Shown: positions 43,959 through 53,545, counted from the first letter of the stretch. The stretch is 64,000 nucleotides of DNA from CAVVEQ01 sp963804865 (GCA_963804865.1 CAWDSH010000001.1:1-64000), one strand, 5' to 3'. Notes: generated from the letters alone by a model not told the origin. Program-made: numbers and translations.

Positions 43959-44705
43959 ATGTTTGATTGGTTCAGGAAAAAGAAAAAAACCGCAGTTCCC
44001 GCAGCACCAGAGCAGCCAACGATTCCTGTGCAACGACCAGGTAACTTTCAGCAAAGGCCTGCTGCACCGTTACCCGTGCAATCTAATCGATCCACTAATA
44101 AGACTCAGGAAGATGCCCAGGTTTATTTGGAAAAGATCCGGGCAAAAGAAGATGCGCTTGCGGAACGTTTTGCCAGCGGGACCGTTAATCGTAAACAATT
44201 CGAAGAGCTTTTCGCATACTATCAGCAGGAAATCAGGACCATTTCTCAATTCCTCAACATGAATCCGGAATCAGATGATTGGAGAAATGCTGTGACTGAA
44301 GGTCAATCAATCCTGATCCGGCGGAAACACGCCACCCAGATGATAGGGTTTTCGATATACGATCTGCGTACTGGATTGCCCTTAAGAACCCTTGGTGATT
44401 TTGGCGTTGACCCGGCTTTGTTTGTCCCGATGTTGTTCGCATATCAATCAGCCACCAAGGAGATATTTGGCGGTGAGGTTAAATCTACGCAAATCCAGGG
44501 CGGGAAGTGGCTTTGTTTCATCCCGGGTGTGGTAACTTCCACCATTGCTCTTTTCACAACCGAACCTTCCCAACAGCAACTTCAAAATCTTGAGCAATCT
44601 CATAAGGTATTTGAAGATGCGAATTCAAAATTACTAAACCAGGAACTTGTTGATGCGGAAGCTTTGTTGCTTCCCCATGAATACTTCTTGAAACATTCGT
44701 TATAA
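43959..44705 (+). CDS. Probable roadblock/longin-like partner of a small GTPase
   Basis: A 248-aa soluble protein I cannot firmly assign. It starts with a basic patch (WFRKKKK), a proline-rich linker (about 15-45) and a helical region (about 50-95). The core from about 115 to 225 alternates strand and helix: MIGFSIYDLRTGLPLRTLGD, LFVPMLFAYQSATKEIFGGE, then GGKWLCFIPGVVTSTIALFT. This resembles a roadblock/LC7 or longin-type fold, proteins that in prokaryotes usually pair with small GTPases. The next gene, 9 nt downstream, encodes such a GTPase, which supports the idea. Confidence 0.6.
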   Translation: MFDWFRKKKKTAVPAAPEQPTIPVQRPGNFQQRPAAPLPVQSNRSTNKTQEDAQVYLEKIRAKEDALAERFASGTVNRKQFEELFAYYQQEIRTISQFLNMNPESDDWRNAVTEGQSILIRRKHATQMIGFSIYDLRTGLPLRTLGDFGVDPALFVPMLFAYQSATKEIFGGEVKSTQIQGGKWLCFIPGVVTSTIALFTTEPSQQQLQNLEQSHKVFEDANSKLLNQELVDAEALLLPHEYFLKHSL

Positions 44706-44714
44706 AAAGGAAAT

Positions 44715-45230
44715 ATGGAAGGCGTACCAATTCTAAAAGTCGTATTACTGGGCGATGGGAACGTTGGGAAGACTTCGCTTGCACGCAGGTATTGTGAAGG
44801 AAAATTCGAAGTATCCCGTATTATGACCATCGGAGTAGACTTTCAAACAAAAGTTGTGAGTTTACCTGAACAGACGGTTAAATTATCCATCTGGGATGTT
44901 GCCGGTCAGCCAAGATTTCAAGCAGTTCGAGAAAGTTTTTACAGGGGAAGTCTGGCAGCAGCGCTTGTTTATGACCTTGGTGAACCTAATTCGCTAACAA
45001 ACCTGGAGAGCTGGGTGACGGAAGTGCGAAATTTTGCACCCGCAGTCAGATTCGTCGTGGTAGGAAATAAATTAGATCTGGTCACCCAACCACCCGCATT
45101 AGCACCAAGTGGACATGCATTTGCAATGAGGATCAATTCCCCATTCGTTTTAACCAGTGCAGCGACAGGGGAAGGCGTTGAGCAAATGTTCATACATGTG
45201 GCAAGGTTGGGTTTAGGATTACCAACTTAA
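44715..45230 (+). CDS. Rab/Ras-like small GTPase
   Basis: A 171-aa compact GTPase with all Ras-superfamily motifs: G1 GDGNVGKTS (residues 13-21), G2 threonine T38 in TIGVDF, G3 WDVAGQ (60-65), G4 NKLD (118-121) and G5 TSA (147-149). The spacing is that of Rab-type proteins. There is no C-terminal prenylation cysteine, so membrane attachment would need a partner. Bacterial members commonly act in polarity, motility or surface processes, but the role here is unknown. It is cotranscribed with the upstream gene and followed by a terminator. Confidence 0.93.
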   Translation: MEGVPILKVVLLGDGNVGKTSLARRYCEGKFEVSRIMTIGVDFQTKVVSLPEQTVKLSIWDVAGQPRFQAVRESFYRGSLAAALVYDLGEPNSLTNLESWVTEVRNFAPAVRFVVVGNKLDLVTQPPALAPSGHAFAMRINSPFVLTSAATGEGVEQMFIHVARLGLGLPT

Positions 45231-45247
45231 GATACTTTGCCCTCTTA

Positions 45248-45276
45248 AGACTCAACATCGGGTTGAGTCTTTTTTA
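45248..45276 (+). terminator. Terminator after the small GTPase gene
   Basis: AAGACTCAAC (45248-45257) pairs with GTTGAGTCTT (45263-45272) over a 5-nt loop, followed by TTTT. Confidence 0.9.
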
Positions 45277-45315
45277 TTTAATTGATTTATGGGATAATTG
45301 TTAAGTCAAAAGCTT

Positions 45316-45576
45316 TGATGGAAAAGAGTAGGTCTGGAAAGACTGCCAGCGAATCCGGGATGGGTGTGAGCCGGATCAGTTATCCGGGCTGAAAATCCTT
45401 CCGGAGCTGCAAACTGAACACTTGTTTTTGTAAGTAAGTGCGCCGACCTCACCATACGTTAGCCCTGGTGCAGATTAGAATTAAAGATCTGATCTGAATA
45501 AGAGCCTGTTTCAACAGGAAATTGGGTGGTACCGCGGGAAAAAACTCGTCCCAAATTCATGGGACGATTTGTTTTT
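45316..45576 (+). ncRNA. T-box leader regulating ileS
   Basis: The leader upstream of ileS carries the invariant T-box GGGTGGTACCGCGG (45524-45537), which pairs with the uncharged tRNA acceptor end. Upstream lie a stem I with the AGTA motif (45327-45330) and a likely specifier ATC (45395-45397) for isoleucine. A terminator follows: CGTCCCA (45547-45553) pairs with TGGGACG (45560-45566), then ATTTGTTTTT. Uncharged tRNA-Ile would favour readthrough into ileS. Confidence 0.93.
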
Positions 45577-45604
45577 AACAAAATGGCAATACTTCGGAGG
45601 ATAA

Positions 45605-48600
45605 ATGTTTAAACCTGTATTACCAAAACTGGAGATCAGTAAGATGGAAGAATCAATCCTTGACCTTTGGCACAAGGAGGATATCTTCCATAAAACCATG
45701 GAGATGAGGCGCGGCTCTCCAGAGTATGTGTTTTATGAAGGACCTCCGACAGCAAATGGCTTGCCAGGGATTCATCATGTGCTTGCCAGGGTATTTAAAG
45801 ATTTATTTCCTCGTTTTAAAACCATGAATGGATTCCATGTATTAAGACGAGGAGGTTGGGATACCCATGGTCTACCAGTTGAGATTGAAGTTGAGAAAAA
45901 ACTAGGATTTACCAATAAGCAGCAAATTGAAGATTATGGAATTGCCAAATTCAACGAGCTTTGCCGCCAATCGGCATTTTCATATATTCAAGAATGGGAA
46001 CGTTTAACGGATCGCATCGCTTACTGGGTCGATCTTAAAGAAGCGTACGTCACATACACCAATCAATACATCGAATCAGTCTGGTGGATCCTTCGAAATT
46101 TCTGGGAAAAAGATCTCCTTTACCAGGGTTTTAAAGTTGTTCCTTATTGTCCGAGATGCGGTACGCCATTATCGGATCATGAAGTTGCATTAGGTTATGC
46201 GGAAGCCATTGATCCTTCGGTTTTTGTGCGCATGCCTCTGGTAGATCTACCTGGCACATCTCTACTTGTTTGGACTACCACACCCTGGACATTACCTGCG
46301 AATGTGGCTGTTGCAGCCCACCCCGATATTGAGTACGTAACCATAGAACGATCTCTATCAGATGGTGAAACTGAGCGATTAATCTTGGCGGAAGCATTAT
46401 TGGATAAAGTGTTTCCTGGCGAGTCAAACAAGATCGTTGAAAGAGTCAAGGGAAAAAGCCTAAAGGGGAAGAAATATAAGCCGCTCTTTACCTTTCTACC
46501 TGTTGAAAAACCCGCGCATTATGTAATTCTTGGTGAATTTGTCACTACCGAAGATGGCTCCGGGTTGGTCCATATCGCTCCTGCATTCGGTGCGGAGGAT
46601 ATGCAGGCAGCCATGGAATTCAATCTCCCGATCCTGATGACAGTTGCCCCGGATGGAAATTTCATATCGGAGGTAAAACCTTGGGCTGGCAAATTTGTAA
46701 AAGATGCGGATCCGTTCATTACACAAGATCTGCACGACAGGGGACTATTATTAAAATCCGGTACATTCACTCACACTTACCCATTTTGCTGGCGCTGTGA
46801 TACGCCATTACTTTATTATGCCAGACCCACCTGGTTCATCAGAACCAGTCAATATAAACAGAAAATGGTGGATTTGAATGACAAGATCAATTGGTATCCG
46901 GGCCATATCAAGGATGGCAGATTTGGGAATTGGTTAAATAATAATGTTGATTGGGCATTGGGTCGGGAGAGGTATTGGGGGACACCTCTACCCATTTGGG
47001 AATGCGAGAGTTGTCACCAGCAAATTTGTATTGGGTCCATCAAGGAACTTTCCGAACTTTCAGGTAGGAATCTGGACCAGTTTGATCTCCACCGTCCTCA
47101 CGTCGATGGAATTCATCTTCGCTGCAAGGAATGCGGTGGGATGATGCACAGGGTTCCTGAATTGATCGATGTCTGGTTCGATTCGGGTTCCATGCCGGTT
47201 TCCCAATGGCATTATCCTTTCGAGAATCAGGAGCAATTCGAAAAGAATTTCCCTGCGGATTATATCTGCGAGGCAGTCGATCAAACACGTGGATGGTTTT
47301 ATTCTTTGCATGCGATCAGCTCTCTCCTTTTTGATAAAGCGTGTTACAAGAATGTACTTTGCCTTGGTTTGATCCTTGATCAGGATGGGCAAAAAATGTC
47401 CAAGTCAAAGGGGAATTTTATCGAACCTTGGACAGTATTGAATACTCACGGAGCTGATGCCACTCGCTGGTATCTCTTCACTGCAAGTCCTCCGGGACAG
47501 GAAAGAAGATTCTCGTCCGATCTGGTTGGAGAAGTGGTAAGAACTTTCACATTAACCCTCTGGAATACATATTCATTTTTCGTGACCTACGCAAATCTTG
47601 ATGGATGGAAACCTGGAGCTGATGAGGAAATTGCTTACAACTCATTGGATCTTTGGCTGCGTTCCGCTCTTCATACCTTGGTGAGAGACGTGTCCGACGC
47701 GCTGGAGCATTATGACGTGTTAGGCGGGACCCGACCGATCGAGGTTTTTACTGATCAATTATCCAACTGGTACTTGCGCAGATCCCGAAGACGCTTTTGG
47801 AAAAGTGGGTCTGATGCAGATAAGAAAGCGGCTTATGCCACTCTTAATGAAGCCTTGGTTACACTCAGCAAGTTACTGGCTCCTGCGATGCCTTTCCTTG
47901 CCGAGGAGATGTATCGAAACCTGGTTGTATCACAAAATACCAGTGCGCCGATTTCAGTTCACCTAGCAGATTGGCCAAAGTATGATCAAAAACTGATTGA
48001 TGAGAAGATGAATAAGGATATGACCCTCGTAATGAAATTGGCATCGTTGGGTCATGCTGCCCGAAATAAAGCAAATCGGAAAGTACGCCAACCTTTGGCT
48101 GAGGCGGCTTTCGCGGTGGGAAGTAAAGACGAAATGAAAGTCATCGAGCGATACGCTGAATTATTGGAAGATGAGCTGAATGTGAAACATGTGAGAGCAC
48201 TTAACACTGCGGGTGAAGCGATATCCTTTCATTTAAACCCTTATCCCAAACAATTGGGGCAGAAATATGGCAACAAATACCCGGCAATAAGAGAAAAGAT
48301 TCTCGCGCTGAACGCAGAAAAAACAGGATTGAAATTAATGGCTGGAGAATCCATCTCATTAAGTATTGGCGACGATCAATTGGTAATTCTTCCAGAAGAA
48401 GTTGAAGTACGGATCAATGCAAAGGAAGGTTTTTCGGTGGCGTCCGAAGGAGCATACCTCGCTGCGCTGGTCACAGATTTAACTCCCGAACTTGAGCATG
48501 AAGGTCTTGCCAGGGAGTTTGTTCGCCGGATTCAAGATCTTCGCAAGACTGCCGAATTCGATATTGCTGATAGGATTGAAACCCGGTACCAGGCCAGTAA

Positions 48601-48757
48601 GAAACTAAAGCTTGCCATCAAGACTTATCGAGATTACATCATGAATGAGACTCTTTCCACCTCGCTGGTTGAAGAGAAGATCGCTGAAGATTTAGCCCAG
48701 GTAAAGGATGAGTTTGATGGTGAGAAAGTGATCATTGGAATAAAAAAGAAAGAATAG
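45605..48757 (+). CDS. ileS: Isoleucyl-tRNA synthetase (long-form type)
   Basis: A 1050-aa class I synthetase that charges tRNA-Ile. The HIGH-like motif is in PPTANGLPGIHHVLARV (about residues 47-63), and the signature LRRGGWDTHGLPVEIEVEK follows. The editing (CP1) domain begins near VWTTTPWTLPANVAVAAHPD, and KMSKS is intact at 597-601. The C-terminal region (HLADWP onward) matches the longer second type of bacterial IleRS, similar to eukaryotic enzymes and often less sensitive to mupirocin. A T-box leader ends 28 nt upstream. Confidence 0.97.
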   Translation: MFKPVLPKLEISKMEESILDLWHKEDIFHKTMEMRRGSPEYVFYEGPPTANGLPGIHHVLARVFKDLFPRFKTMNGFHVLRRGGWDTHGLPVEIEVEKKLGFTNKQQIEDYGIAKFNELCRQSAFSYIQEWERLTDRIAYWVDLKEAYVTYTNQYIESVWWILRNFWEKDLLYQGFKVVPYCPRCGTPLSDHEVALGYAEAIDPSVFVRMPLVDLPGTSLLVWTTTPWTLPANVAVAAHPDIEYVTIERSLSDGETERLILAEALLDKVFPGESNKIVERVKGKSLKGKKYKPLFTFLPVEKPAHYVILGEFVTTEDGSGLVHIAPAFGAEDMQAAMEFNLPILMTVAPDGNFISEVKPWAGKFVKDADPFITQDLHDRGLLLKSGTFTHTYPFCWRCDTPLLYYARPTWFIRTSQYKQKMVDLNDKINWYPGHIKDGRFGNWLNNNVDWALGRERYWGTPLPIWECESCHQQICIGSIKELSELSGRNLDQFDLHRPHVDGIHLRCKECGGMMHRVPELIDVWFDSGSMPVSQWHYPFENQEQFEKNFPADYICEAVDQTRGWFYSLHAISSLLFDKACYKNVLCLGLILDQDGQKMSKSKGNFIEPWTVLNTHGADATRWYLFTASPPGQERRFSSDLVGEVVRTFTLTLWNTYSFFVTYANLDGWKPGADEEIAYNSLDLWLRSALHTLVRDVSDALEHYDVLGGTRPIEVFTDQLSNWYLRRSRRRFWKSGSDADKKAAYATLNEALVTLSKLLAPAMPFLAEEMYRNLVVSQNTSAPISVHLADWPKYDQKLIDEKMNKDMTLVMKLASLGHAARNKANRKVRQPLAEAAFAVGSKDEMKVIERYAELLEDELNVKHVRALNTAGEAISFHLNPYPKQLGQKYGNKYPAIREKILALNAEKTGLKLMAGESISLSIGDDQLVILPEEVEVRINAKEGFSVASEGAYLAALVTDLTPELEHEGLAREFVRRIQDLRKTAEFDIADRIETRYQASKKLKLAIKTYRDYIMNETLSTSLVEEKIAEDLAQVKDEFDGEKVIIGIKKKE

Positions 48758-48834
48758 AAATTCAATCGAATCCCCACCAGGTTTCTTCCAAGTGATTTAA
48801 GGTAAAATGTTAGGGTTTAATGAGGTGATCAAAA

Positions 48835-49368
48835 GTGAAGAAATTTGGTAGAAAATTTGGATTGCTTTTCCTGATCGCTGGGATTGTGATCGTCCTGGAT
48901 CAAATCACCAAGGTTTGGGTCCGAAATAGCCTGCAGAATGGCGAAATGTGGATGCCTGTGGAGTGGTTGGCTCCTTTCGCGCGGATAGTGAATTGGAGTA
49001 ATACGGGTGTTGCTTTCGGTTTATTCCAGGGTCAGGGATATTTATTTGCGATTTTCGCTGTAATCGTTGCCATTGCGATTATTTATTACTACCCGCAGGT
49101 GAATAGCAAAGATCTTCCCTTGAGATTAGCTCTAGGCTTGCAGCTTGGCGGAGCAATCGGAAATTTGATCGATCGATTTCTTTTCAACGGAAAAGTAACC
49201 GATTTTATTTCAGTAGGCTCATTTGCAGTTTTTAATGTGGCCGATGCAAGTATTACTGTTGGGGTGGGGGTTATGATCCTGGGTGTCTGGTTGGATGAAC
49301 ATCGATCTAAACGAGCCACAACACCTGAAATGAGCACCAAGAAGTCCGAATCGCTGGATAACACGTGA
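48835..49368 (+). CDS. lspA: Lipoprotein signal peptidase II
   Basis: A 177-aa polytopic aspartyl protease that cleaves lipoprotein signal peptides after lipid attachment by Lgt. Four membrane segments are visible. The motifs DQITKVWVRNSL, NTGVAFGLF, GGAIGNLIDRFLF and FAVFNVADASITVGV contain the two catalytic aspartates (NLIDR and NVADA). The start is GTG at 48835 with GAGGTGA upstream. It overlaps the next gene by 4 nt. The many lipobox proteins here would be its clients. Confidence 0.95.
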   Translation: MKKFGRKFGLLFLIAGIVIVLDQITKVWVRNSLQNGEMWMPVEWLAPFARIVNWSNTGVAFGLFQGQGYLFAIFAVIVAIAIIYYYPQVNSKDLPLRLALGLQLGGAIGNLIDRFLFNGKVTDFISVGSFAVFNVADASITVGVGVMILGVWLDEHRSKRATTPEMSTKKSESLDNT

Positions 49369-50294
49369 GCGAAGAGATCGTCGAACTCATTTTTGACAAT
49401 CAAACTGTCGAGCGATTAGATAAATTTTTGGTTAGAACATCGTCAGGTATTTCGCGTTCCCGGATCCAGAGCTTAATCCACGACGGATTTGTTCTTGTTG
49501 ATGATGATGTTACTGATAAACCAGGTCAACTTCTACAATTTGGACAACGCGTTGTCATGCGACTCCCCGCAATAATGCCCACTGAACTTGTTCCTGAAAG
49601 TATCCCACTGGAAGTGATATTTGAGAATTCGGATGTTGTCGTGGTAAATAAACCAGCAGGAATGGTGGTGCATCCTGCAGCAGGAAATTGGACTGGAACT
49701 TTGGTAAATGCAATACTTGGATCGGATATAGACCTACAAGGTATTGGTGGAGAAGAGCGACCTGGCATCGTCCACAGGTTGGATCGGGATACTTCCGGCA
49801 TCATTCTCATCGCAAAAAATGACCATGCCCATCAATGGCTTCAGGATCAATTCAAAAACCGGAAAGTTAACAAGACATATCTGGCACTTGTTGATGGTAA
49901 ACCTCCCACACCCACTGGAAGGATAGAAGCTCCCCTTGGGCGAGATGTACATCATCGAAAAAAAATGGCCGTGGTACCGATTGAAAAAGGTCGGGAAGCG
50001 ATCACAGAATACAAGACTTTAGAAAGTTTTAGAAAGCACACATTGCTGGAGGTTCATCCCCACACCGGGCGCACACACCAGATTCGGGTTCACTTAAATT
50101 ATATTGGTTGCCCAATCGCTGGAGATAAGGTTTACGGGCATAATAGATCAACAGTAAATTTGGATAGACAGTTTTTACACGCAAGTCGTTTGACAGTTCT
50201 GCTTCCAGGAAAAGTGAAAGAAAATGAATTTGAAGTTGCATTACCTCAGGATCTCAACGTTGTCTTGAGTACTCTGCGAATGCAGGAAAAATAA
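49365..50294 (+). CDS. rluD: RluD-family 23S rRNA pseudouridine synthase
   Basis: A 309-aa RluA/RluD-type pseudouridine synthase. An S4 RNA-binding domain occupies about residues 12-70, and the catalytic domain has the signature HRLDRDTSGIILIAKN with the aspartate nucleophile, then HTGRTHQIRVHL near the end. RluD modifies helix 69 of 23S rRNA; family members with other targets look alike, so the name is probable. GTG start overlaps the lspA stop, a common pairing. Confidence 0.92.
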   Translation: MSEEIVELIFDNQTVERLDKFLVRTSSGISRSRIQSLIHDGFVLVDDDVTDKPGQLLQFGQRVVMRLPAIMPTELVPESIPLEVIFENSDVVVVNKPAGMVVHPAAGNWTGTLVNAILGSDIDLQGIGGEERPGIVHRLDRDTSGIILIAKNDHAHQWLQDQFKNRKVNKTYLALVDGKPPTPTGRIEAPLGRDVHHRKKMAVVPIEKGREAITEYKTLESFRKHTLLEVHPHTGRTHQIRVHLNYIGCPIAGDKVYGHNRSTVNLDRQFLHASRLTVLLPGKVKENEFEVALPQDLNVVLSTLRMQEK

Positions 50295-50311
50295 AAAAAC
50301 CGAGGCCAATC

Positions 50312-51349
50312 ATGAATTCGATCGATCTTCGTTCTGATACTGTGACACAACCAACGCCTGAGATGCGAAAAGCCATGGCTGATGCAGAAGTCGGTGATGA
50401 TGTTTTTGGAGAAGACCCAACGATAAATCGGCTTCAGGAAATTGCAGCGGAGAAAATGGGGAAAGAAGCAGGTCTTTTCCTGGCTTCCGGAACGATGGGC
50501 AATTTAACGGCAGTATTAGCTCATTGTGGTCGGGGTGATGAAGTCATTATGGGTGAGCGCGGCCATACATTCCTCTTTGAAGGTGGTGGCATATCAGCAC
50601 TGGGAGGTATTTTCCCACACACTCTGCCTAATAATGCAGATGGTTCAATAGATATTGAGTTGATAAAAAGCGCTATCCGACCGGCCGATGTCCACCATCC
50701 AATTTCAAAATTGATTATCCTTGAAAATACTCAGAACAGATGTGGTGGTGTTGTTCTTTCGGAAAAATATACCCAATCCGTTGGTGAGCTGGCGCATTCC
50801 AAGAATCTGAAACTTCACCTGGACGGTGCCAGGATATTCAATGCTGCAGCTGCATTGGGCGTGGACTCATCAAAACTGACAGTTGCTTCGGATTCAGTGA
50901 CTTTTTGTTTGAGTAAAGCGCTTTGCGCTCCAGTAGGTTCAATATTATGCGGTTCGACTGAATTTATTACCAAAGCCAGAAGAATAAGGAAGATGCTTGG
51001 AGGAGGTATGCGCCAGGCTGGAATATTGGCAGCAGCCGGGATTGTTGCTCTACAAACAATGCCTCAGAGATTGATCGAAGACCATGACCATGCTCAACAA
51101 TTGGCCTTTGGACTTAGTTCCATTCCATCTATTGAATTAACGTTTGGAATGCCAGCGACTAATATGATATTTGTTAATTTGAAGAGTGGTTCATCCATAA
51201 AAGCAAAAGGCGTCGCAGAACAATTAAAGGCGAGCGGTATAAAGGTTGGGGTTGTTGGCGAAAAGCATTTCAGATTGGTGACACATTTTTGGATAGATGA
51301 TGAAGCCGTAAAAAAAACCATTCAAGCGTTTAAATCAATCTTAAAATAA
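50312..51349 (+). CDS. ltaE: Low-specificity L-threonine aldolase
   Basis: A 345-aa PLP enzyme that cleaves L-threonine or allo-threonine to glycine and acetaldehyde. The start IDLRSDTVTQPTPEMRKAMA is diagnostic, followed by GDDVFGEDPTINRLQE, the stretch LASGTMGNLTAVLAH, and the PLP lysine in TFCLSKALCAPVGS. The gene is preceded by CCGAGG. It is 17 nt after the pseudouridine synthase gene and may be cotranscribed. Confidence 0.95.
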   Translation: MNSIDLRSDTVTQPTPEMRKAMADAEVGDDVFGEDPTINRLQEIAAEKMGKEAGLFLASGTMGNLTAVLAHCGRGDEVIMGERGHTFLFEGGGISALGGIFPHTLPNNADGSIDIELIKSAIRPADVHHPISKLIILENTQNRCGGVVLSEKYTQSVGELAHSKNLKLHLDGARIFNAAAALGVDSSKLTVASDSVTFCLSKALCAPVGSILCGSTEFITKARRIRKMLGGGMRQAGILAAAGIVALQTMPQRLIEDHDHAQQLAFGLSSIPSIELTFGMPATNMIFVNLKSGSSIKAKGVAEQLKASGIKVGVVGEKHFRLVTHFWIDDEAVKKTIQAFKSILK

Positions 51350-51358
51350 CTCGGATAA

Positions 51359-51385
51359 TTGATACTGCAGGTGTACTGTTATAAT
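51359..51385 (+). promoter_or_regulatory. Candidate promoter of the purine phosphorylase gene
   Basis: TTGATA (51359-51364) and TATAAT (51380-51385) are 15 bp apart, slightly short of the ideal, about 45 nt before the start codon. Confidence 0.5.
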
Positions 51386-51430
51386 CTTTTCATAGATTTA
51401 CTGGAAAAATGATTCGCGGAGGATCACATT

Positions 51431-52267
51431 ATGGAAAAATTTATCAGTATTTCAGAAATTGATCAAGCTGCAAAATACATCAGTTCAAAAACTACGATCA
51501 AATCAAAGGCTGCAATCATTCTCGGTTCTGGTCTTGGTGGGGTGGCAGACGAGGTTGAAATGCCAGATATCATCGGGTATGAAGAAATACCTGGTTGGCC
51601 TAGAACAACTGTTATGGGACATAAAAGCAGGTTGGTTATTGGTAAATTAGCTGGAACGCCAGTCATGGTAATGCAAGGGCGAACTCATTATTACGAAGGG
51701 TATGGAATGGACCGTATTACATTCCCTGTAAGGGTCATTCAACGATTGGGGATCCAAAATCTAATTGTTACAAATGCAGCTGGTGCGATCAATCCAAAAT
51801 TTATTCCTGGTGACGTGATGCTTATCACTGATCATATCAATCTCGTTGGAATGTCAGGGTTGAATCCTTTACGCGGCCCAAATCTTGATGAATTTGGCGA
51901 AAGATTCCCAGATATGAGTCAACCTTATGACCAAGAATTTTTGGAGAGTGCCCGCCGAGCGGGCAAGGAAAATGGATTGATTATCCAAGAAGGCGTTTAT
52001 GTGTGCCTTTCTGGCCCATCATTCGAATCTCCAGCAGACCTTCGATTCTTAAGAACAATCGGTGCTGATGCGGTCGGTATGTCAACCGTTCCTGAAGTCA
52101 TTGTAGCCAGGCATGGGAAAACGAGGGTGCTGGGCCTTTCTGGAATCAGCAATAAAGCAAATCTGGATGGATCAACTATCACGACACATGAAGAAGTATT
52201 GGAAGCTGGGAAAGCAATAGTGCCGAAATTACATACCTTGATTCGAGGGGTTCTTAATATTCTTTAA
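51431..52267 (+). CDS. Purine-nucleoside phosphorylase (trimeric class)
   Basis: A 278-aa PNP/MTAP-type phosphorylase. Key motifs are ILGSGLGGVADEVE near the phosphate site, VMQGRTHYYEGYGMDRITFP, NAAGAINPKFIPGDVM and SGPSFESPADLRFLRTIGAD. It splits inosine or guanosine with phosphate; the related methylthioadenosine phosphorylase is a less likely alternative. GCGGAGG lies just upstream of the ATG. With the pyrimidine enzyme encoded 8 kb away it completes nucleoside salvage. Confidence 0.93.
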   Translation: MEKFISISEIDQAAKYISSKTTIKSKAAIILGSGLGGVADEVEMPDIIGYEEIPGWPRTTVMGHKSRLVIGKLAGTPVMVMQGRTHYYEGYGMDRITFPVRVIQRLGIQNLIVTNAAGAINPKFIPGDVMLITDHINLVGMSGLNPLRGPNLDEFGERFPDMSQPYDQEFLESARRAGKENGLIIQEGVYVCLSGPSFESPADLRFLRTIGADAVGMSTVPEVIVARHGKTRVLGLSGISNKANLDGSTITTHEEVLEAGKAIVPKLHTLIRGVLNIL

Positions 52268-52310
52268 AATTTCTTAAAGGCGACAATTCATCCATCATTT
52301 TCTGAGATGG

Positions 52311-52994
52311 ATGATGAATATGGAAATCATTTTTCGTTTTCTGAAAGAATTTGAAGGCTGGCTTTACTTTTTGGCGGGGATTATTGCCATTTATTTCCTC
52401 CGTCAATTTATTGCATCCTGGCGAGAACTGCAAATTGCCATTTTTGGATTGGAAAGGGATGTTGCCCGACGAAAGATGAACACATCCTTATCGGTTCTAA
52501 TCCTAATTGGCATCTTCATTGCAGCGGAATTTATAATGGTTACCGTCATTTCGGTTCGTTATCCCAATTTAATGAGTCTCCCAACTCCGACATTGGAGAT
52601 ACTGCAGAAAGCAGCGGTTAATACAATTTCACCTCAAACTATTCCGATGATTTCAACCAGCCAACCCGCTTTATCAAGCGAAGGCTGCATAGAAGACAAC
52701 TTTGAATGGACCTACCCAAGAAATGGCACTCAAGTCAGTGGTACCGTCGAATTGAAAGGTTCTGTAAAAATTAATAATTTGGGATTTTACAAATATGATT
52801 ACAAGGCTTTAAGCGATGTAAATTGGATAACAATTGCGGGAGGTGACCAATCCATTGAAGATGATGTCCTGGGAGGGTTATGGCAAACGAATAATCTGAT
52901 ACCGGGTGAATATCAACTCCGCTTGGTCGCATACGATTTTGAGAATAACCCACTTCCTGAATGTGTGATAAATATTACTGTGATCTCTCCATAA
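52311..52994 (+). CDS. Membrane protein with an Ig-like extracellular domain
   Basis: A 227-aa protein of unknown function. Two N-terminal membrane segments (about residues 16-35 and 60-84) are separated by a short basic loop (LERDVARRK). A Ser/Thr/Pro-rich linker follows, then a beta-rich domain: EWTYPRNGTQVSGTVELKGS, NNLGFYKYDYKALSDVNWIT and a final LVAYDFENNPLPECVINITV. That pattern resembles Ig-like or fibronectin-like repeats of surface proteins. The ATG at 52320 is an alternative start. It stands between pnp and a GNAT gene. Confidence 0.65.
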   Translation: MMNMEIIFRFLKEFEGWLYFLAGIIAIYFLRQFIASWRELQIAIFGLERDVARRKMNTSLSVLILIGIFIAAEFIMVTVISVRYPNLMSLPTPTLEILQKAAVNTISPQTIPMISTSQPALSSEGCIEDNFEWTYPRNGTQVSGTVELKGSVKINNLGFYKYDYKALSDVNWITIAGGDQSIEDDVLGGLWQTNNLIPGEYQLRLVAYDFENNPLPECVINITVISP

Positions 52995-53005
52995 AATAGA
53001 CCACT

Positions 53006-53545
53006 ATGCCTTCTATAGAAATTCGACCCGCCATAAAGAACGACCTGGATACGATGCTGGCCCTGGAGCATTCGCTGGCAACTTCCCGCGCCTGGCAAAT
53101 GGAGCAGGTTTTTGAATCCGGTCAAATCTCCATCAGATTCCGCGAAGTCAACCTACCCAGGTCTCTTCGTCTGGCATATCCCAGGAAGCCTGATATCATC
53201 AGGCAGGAGTGGGATGACCGGTCGCTTATTCTTGTGGCATGCTCCCATGGAAAAATCATTGGCTATATGGATTTGATTCATCCCCCAGCATCGAATCTAG
53301 CCTGGGTCCTTGATATTGTGGTCAAAGAAGATCATAGAAGACAAGGTATTGGTTCCGCTCTTTTAATGGCGGCTTATGAATGGGCAGCCGCCAGAGGGTA
53401 TTCTCATATAATTTTGGAGATGATGAATAAGAATCACCCAGCTATTTGCATGGCTATGAAGTATGGTTTTGATTTCTGCGGTTTTAACGATCGATATTAT
53501 TCCAACAAGGATATTGCGCTCTTTTTTCAAAGAAGTTTTATATAA
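53006..53545 (+). CDS. GNAT-family N-acetyltransferase
   Basis: A 179-aa GNAT protein. Motif A, which binds acetyl-CoA pyrophosphate, is VVKEDHRRQGIGSALLMAAY, followed by the motif-B region IILEMMNKNHPAICMAMKYG with FDFCGFNDRYY. The N-terminus IEIRPAIKNDLDTMLALEHS is the usual GNAT beta strand and helix. Ribosomal or small-molecule targets are possible; the substrate is unknown. No clear ribosome-binding site is seen. Confidence 0.85.
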   Translation: MPSIEIRPAIKNDLDTMLALEHSLATSRAWQMEQVFESGQISIRFREVNLPRSLRLAYPRKPDIIRQEWDDRSLILVACSHGKIIGYMDLIHPPASNLAWVLDIVVKEDHRRQGIGSALLMAAYEWAAARGYSHIILEMMNKNHPAICMAMKYGFDFCGFNDRYYSNKDIALFFQRSFI

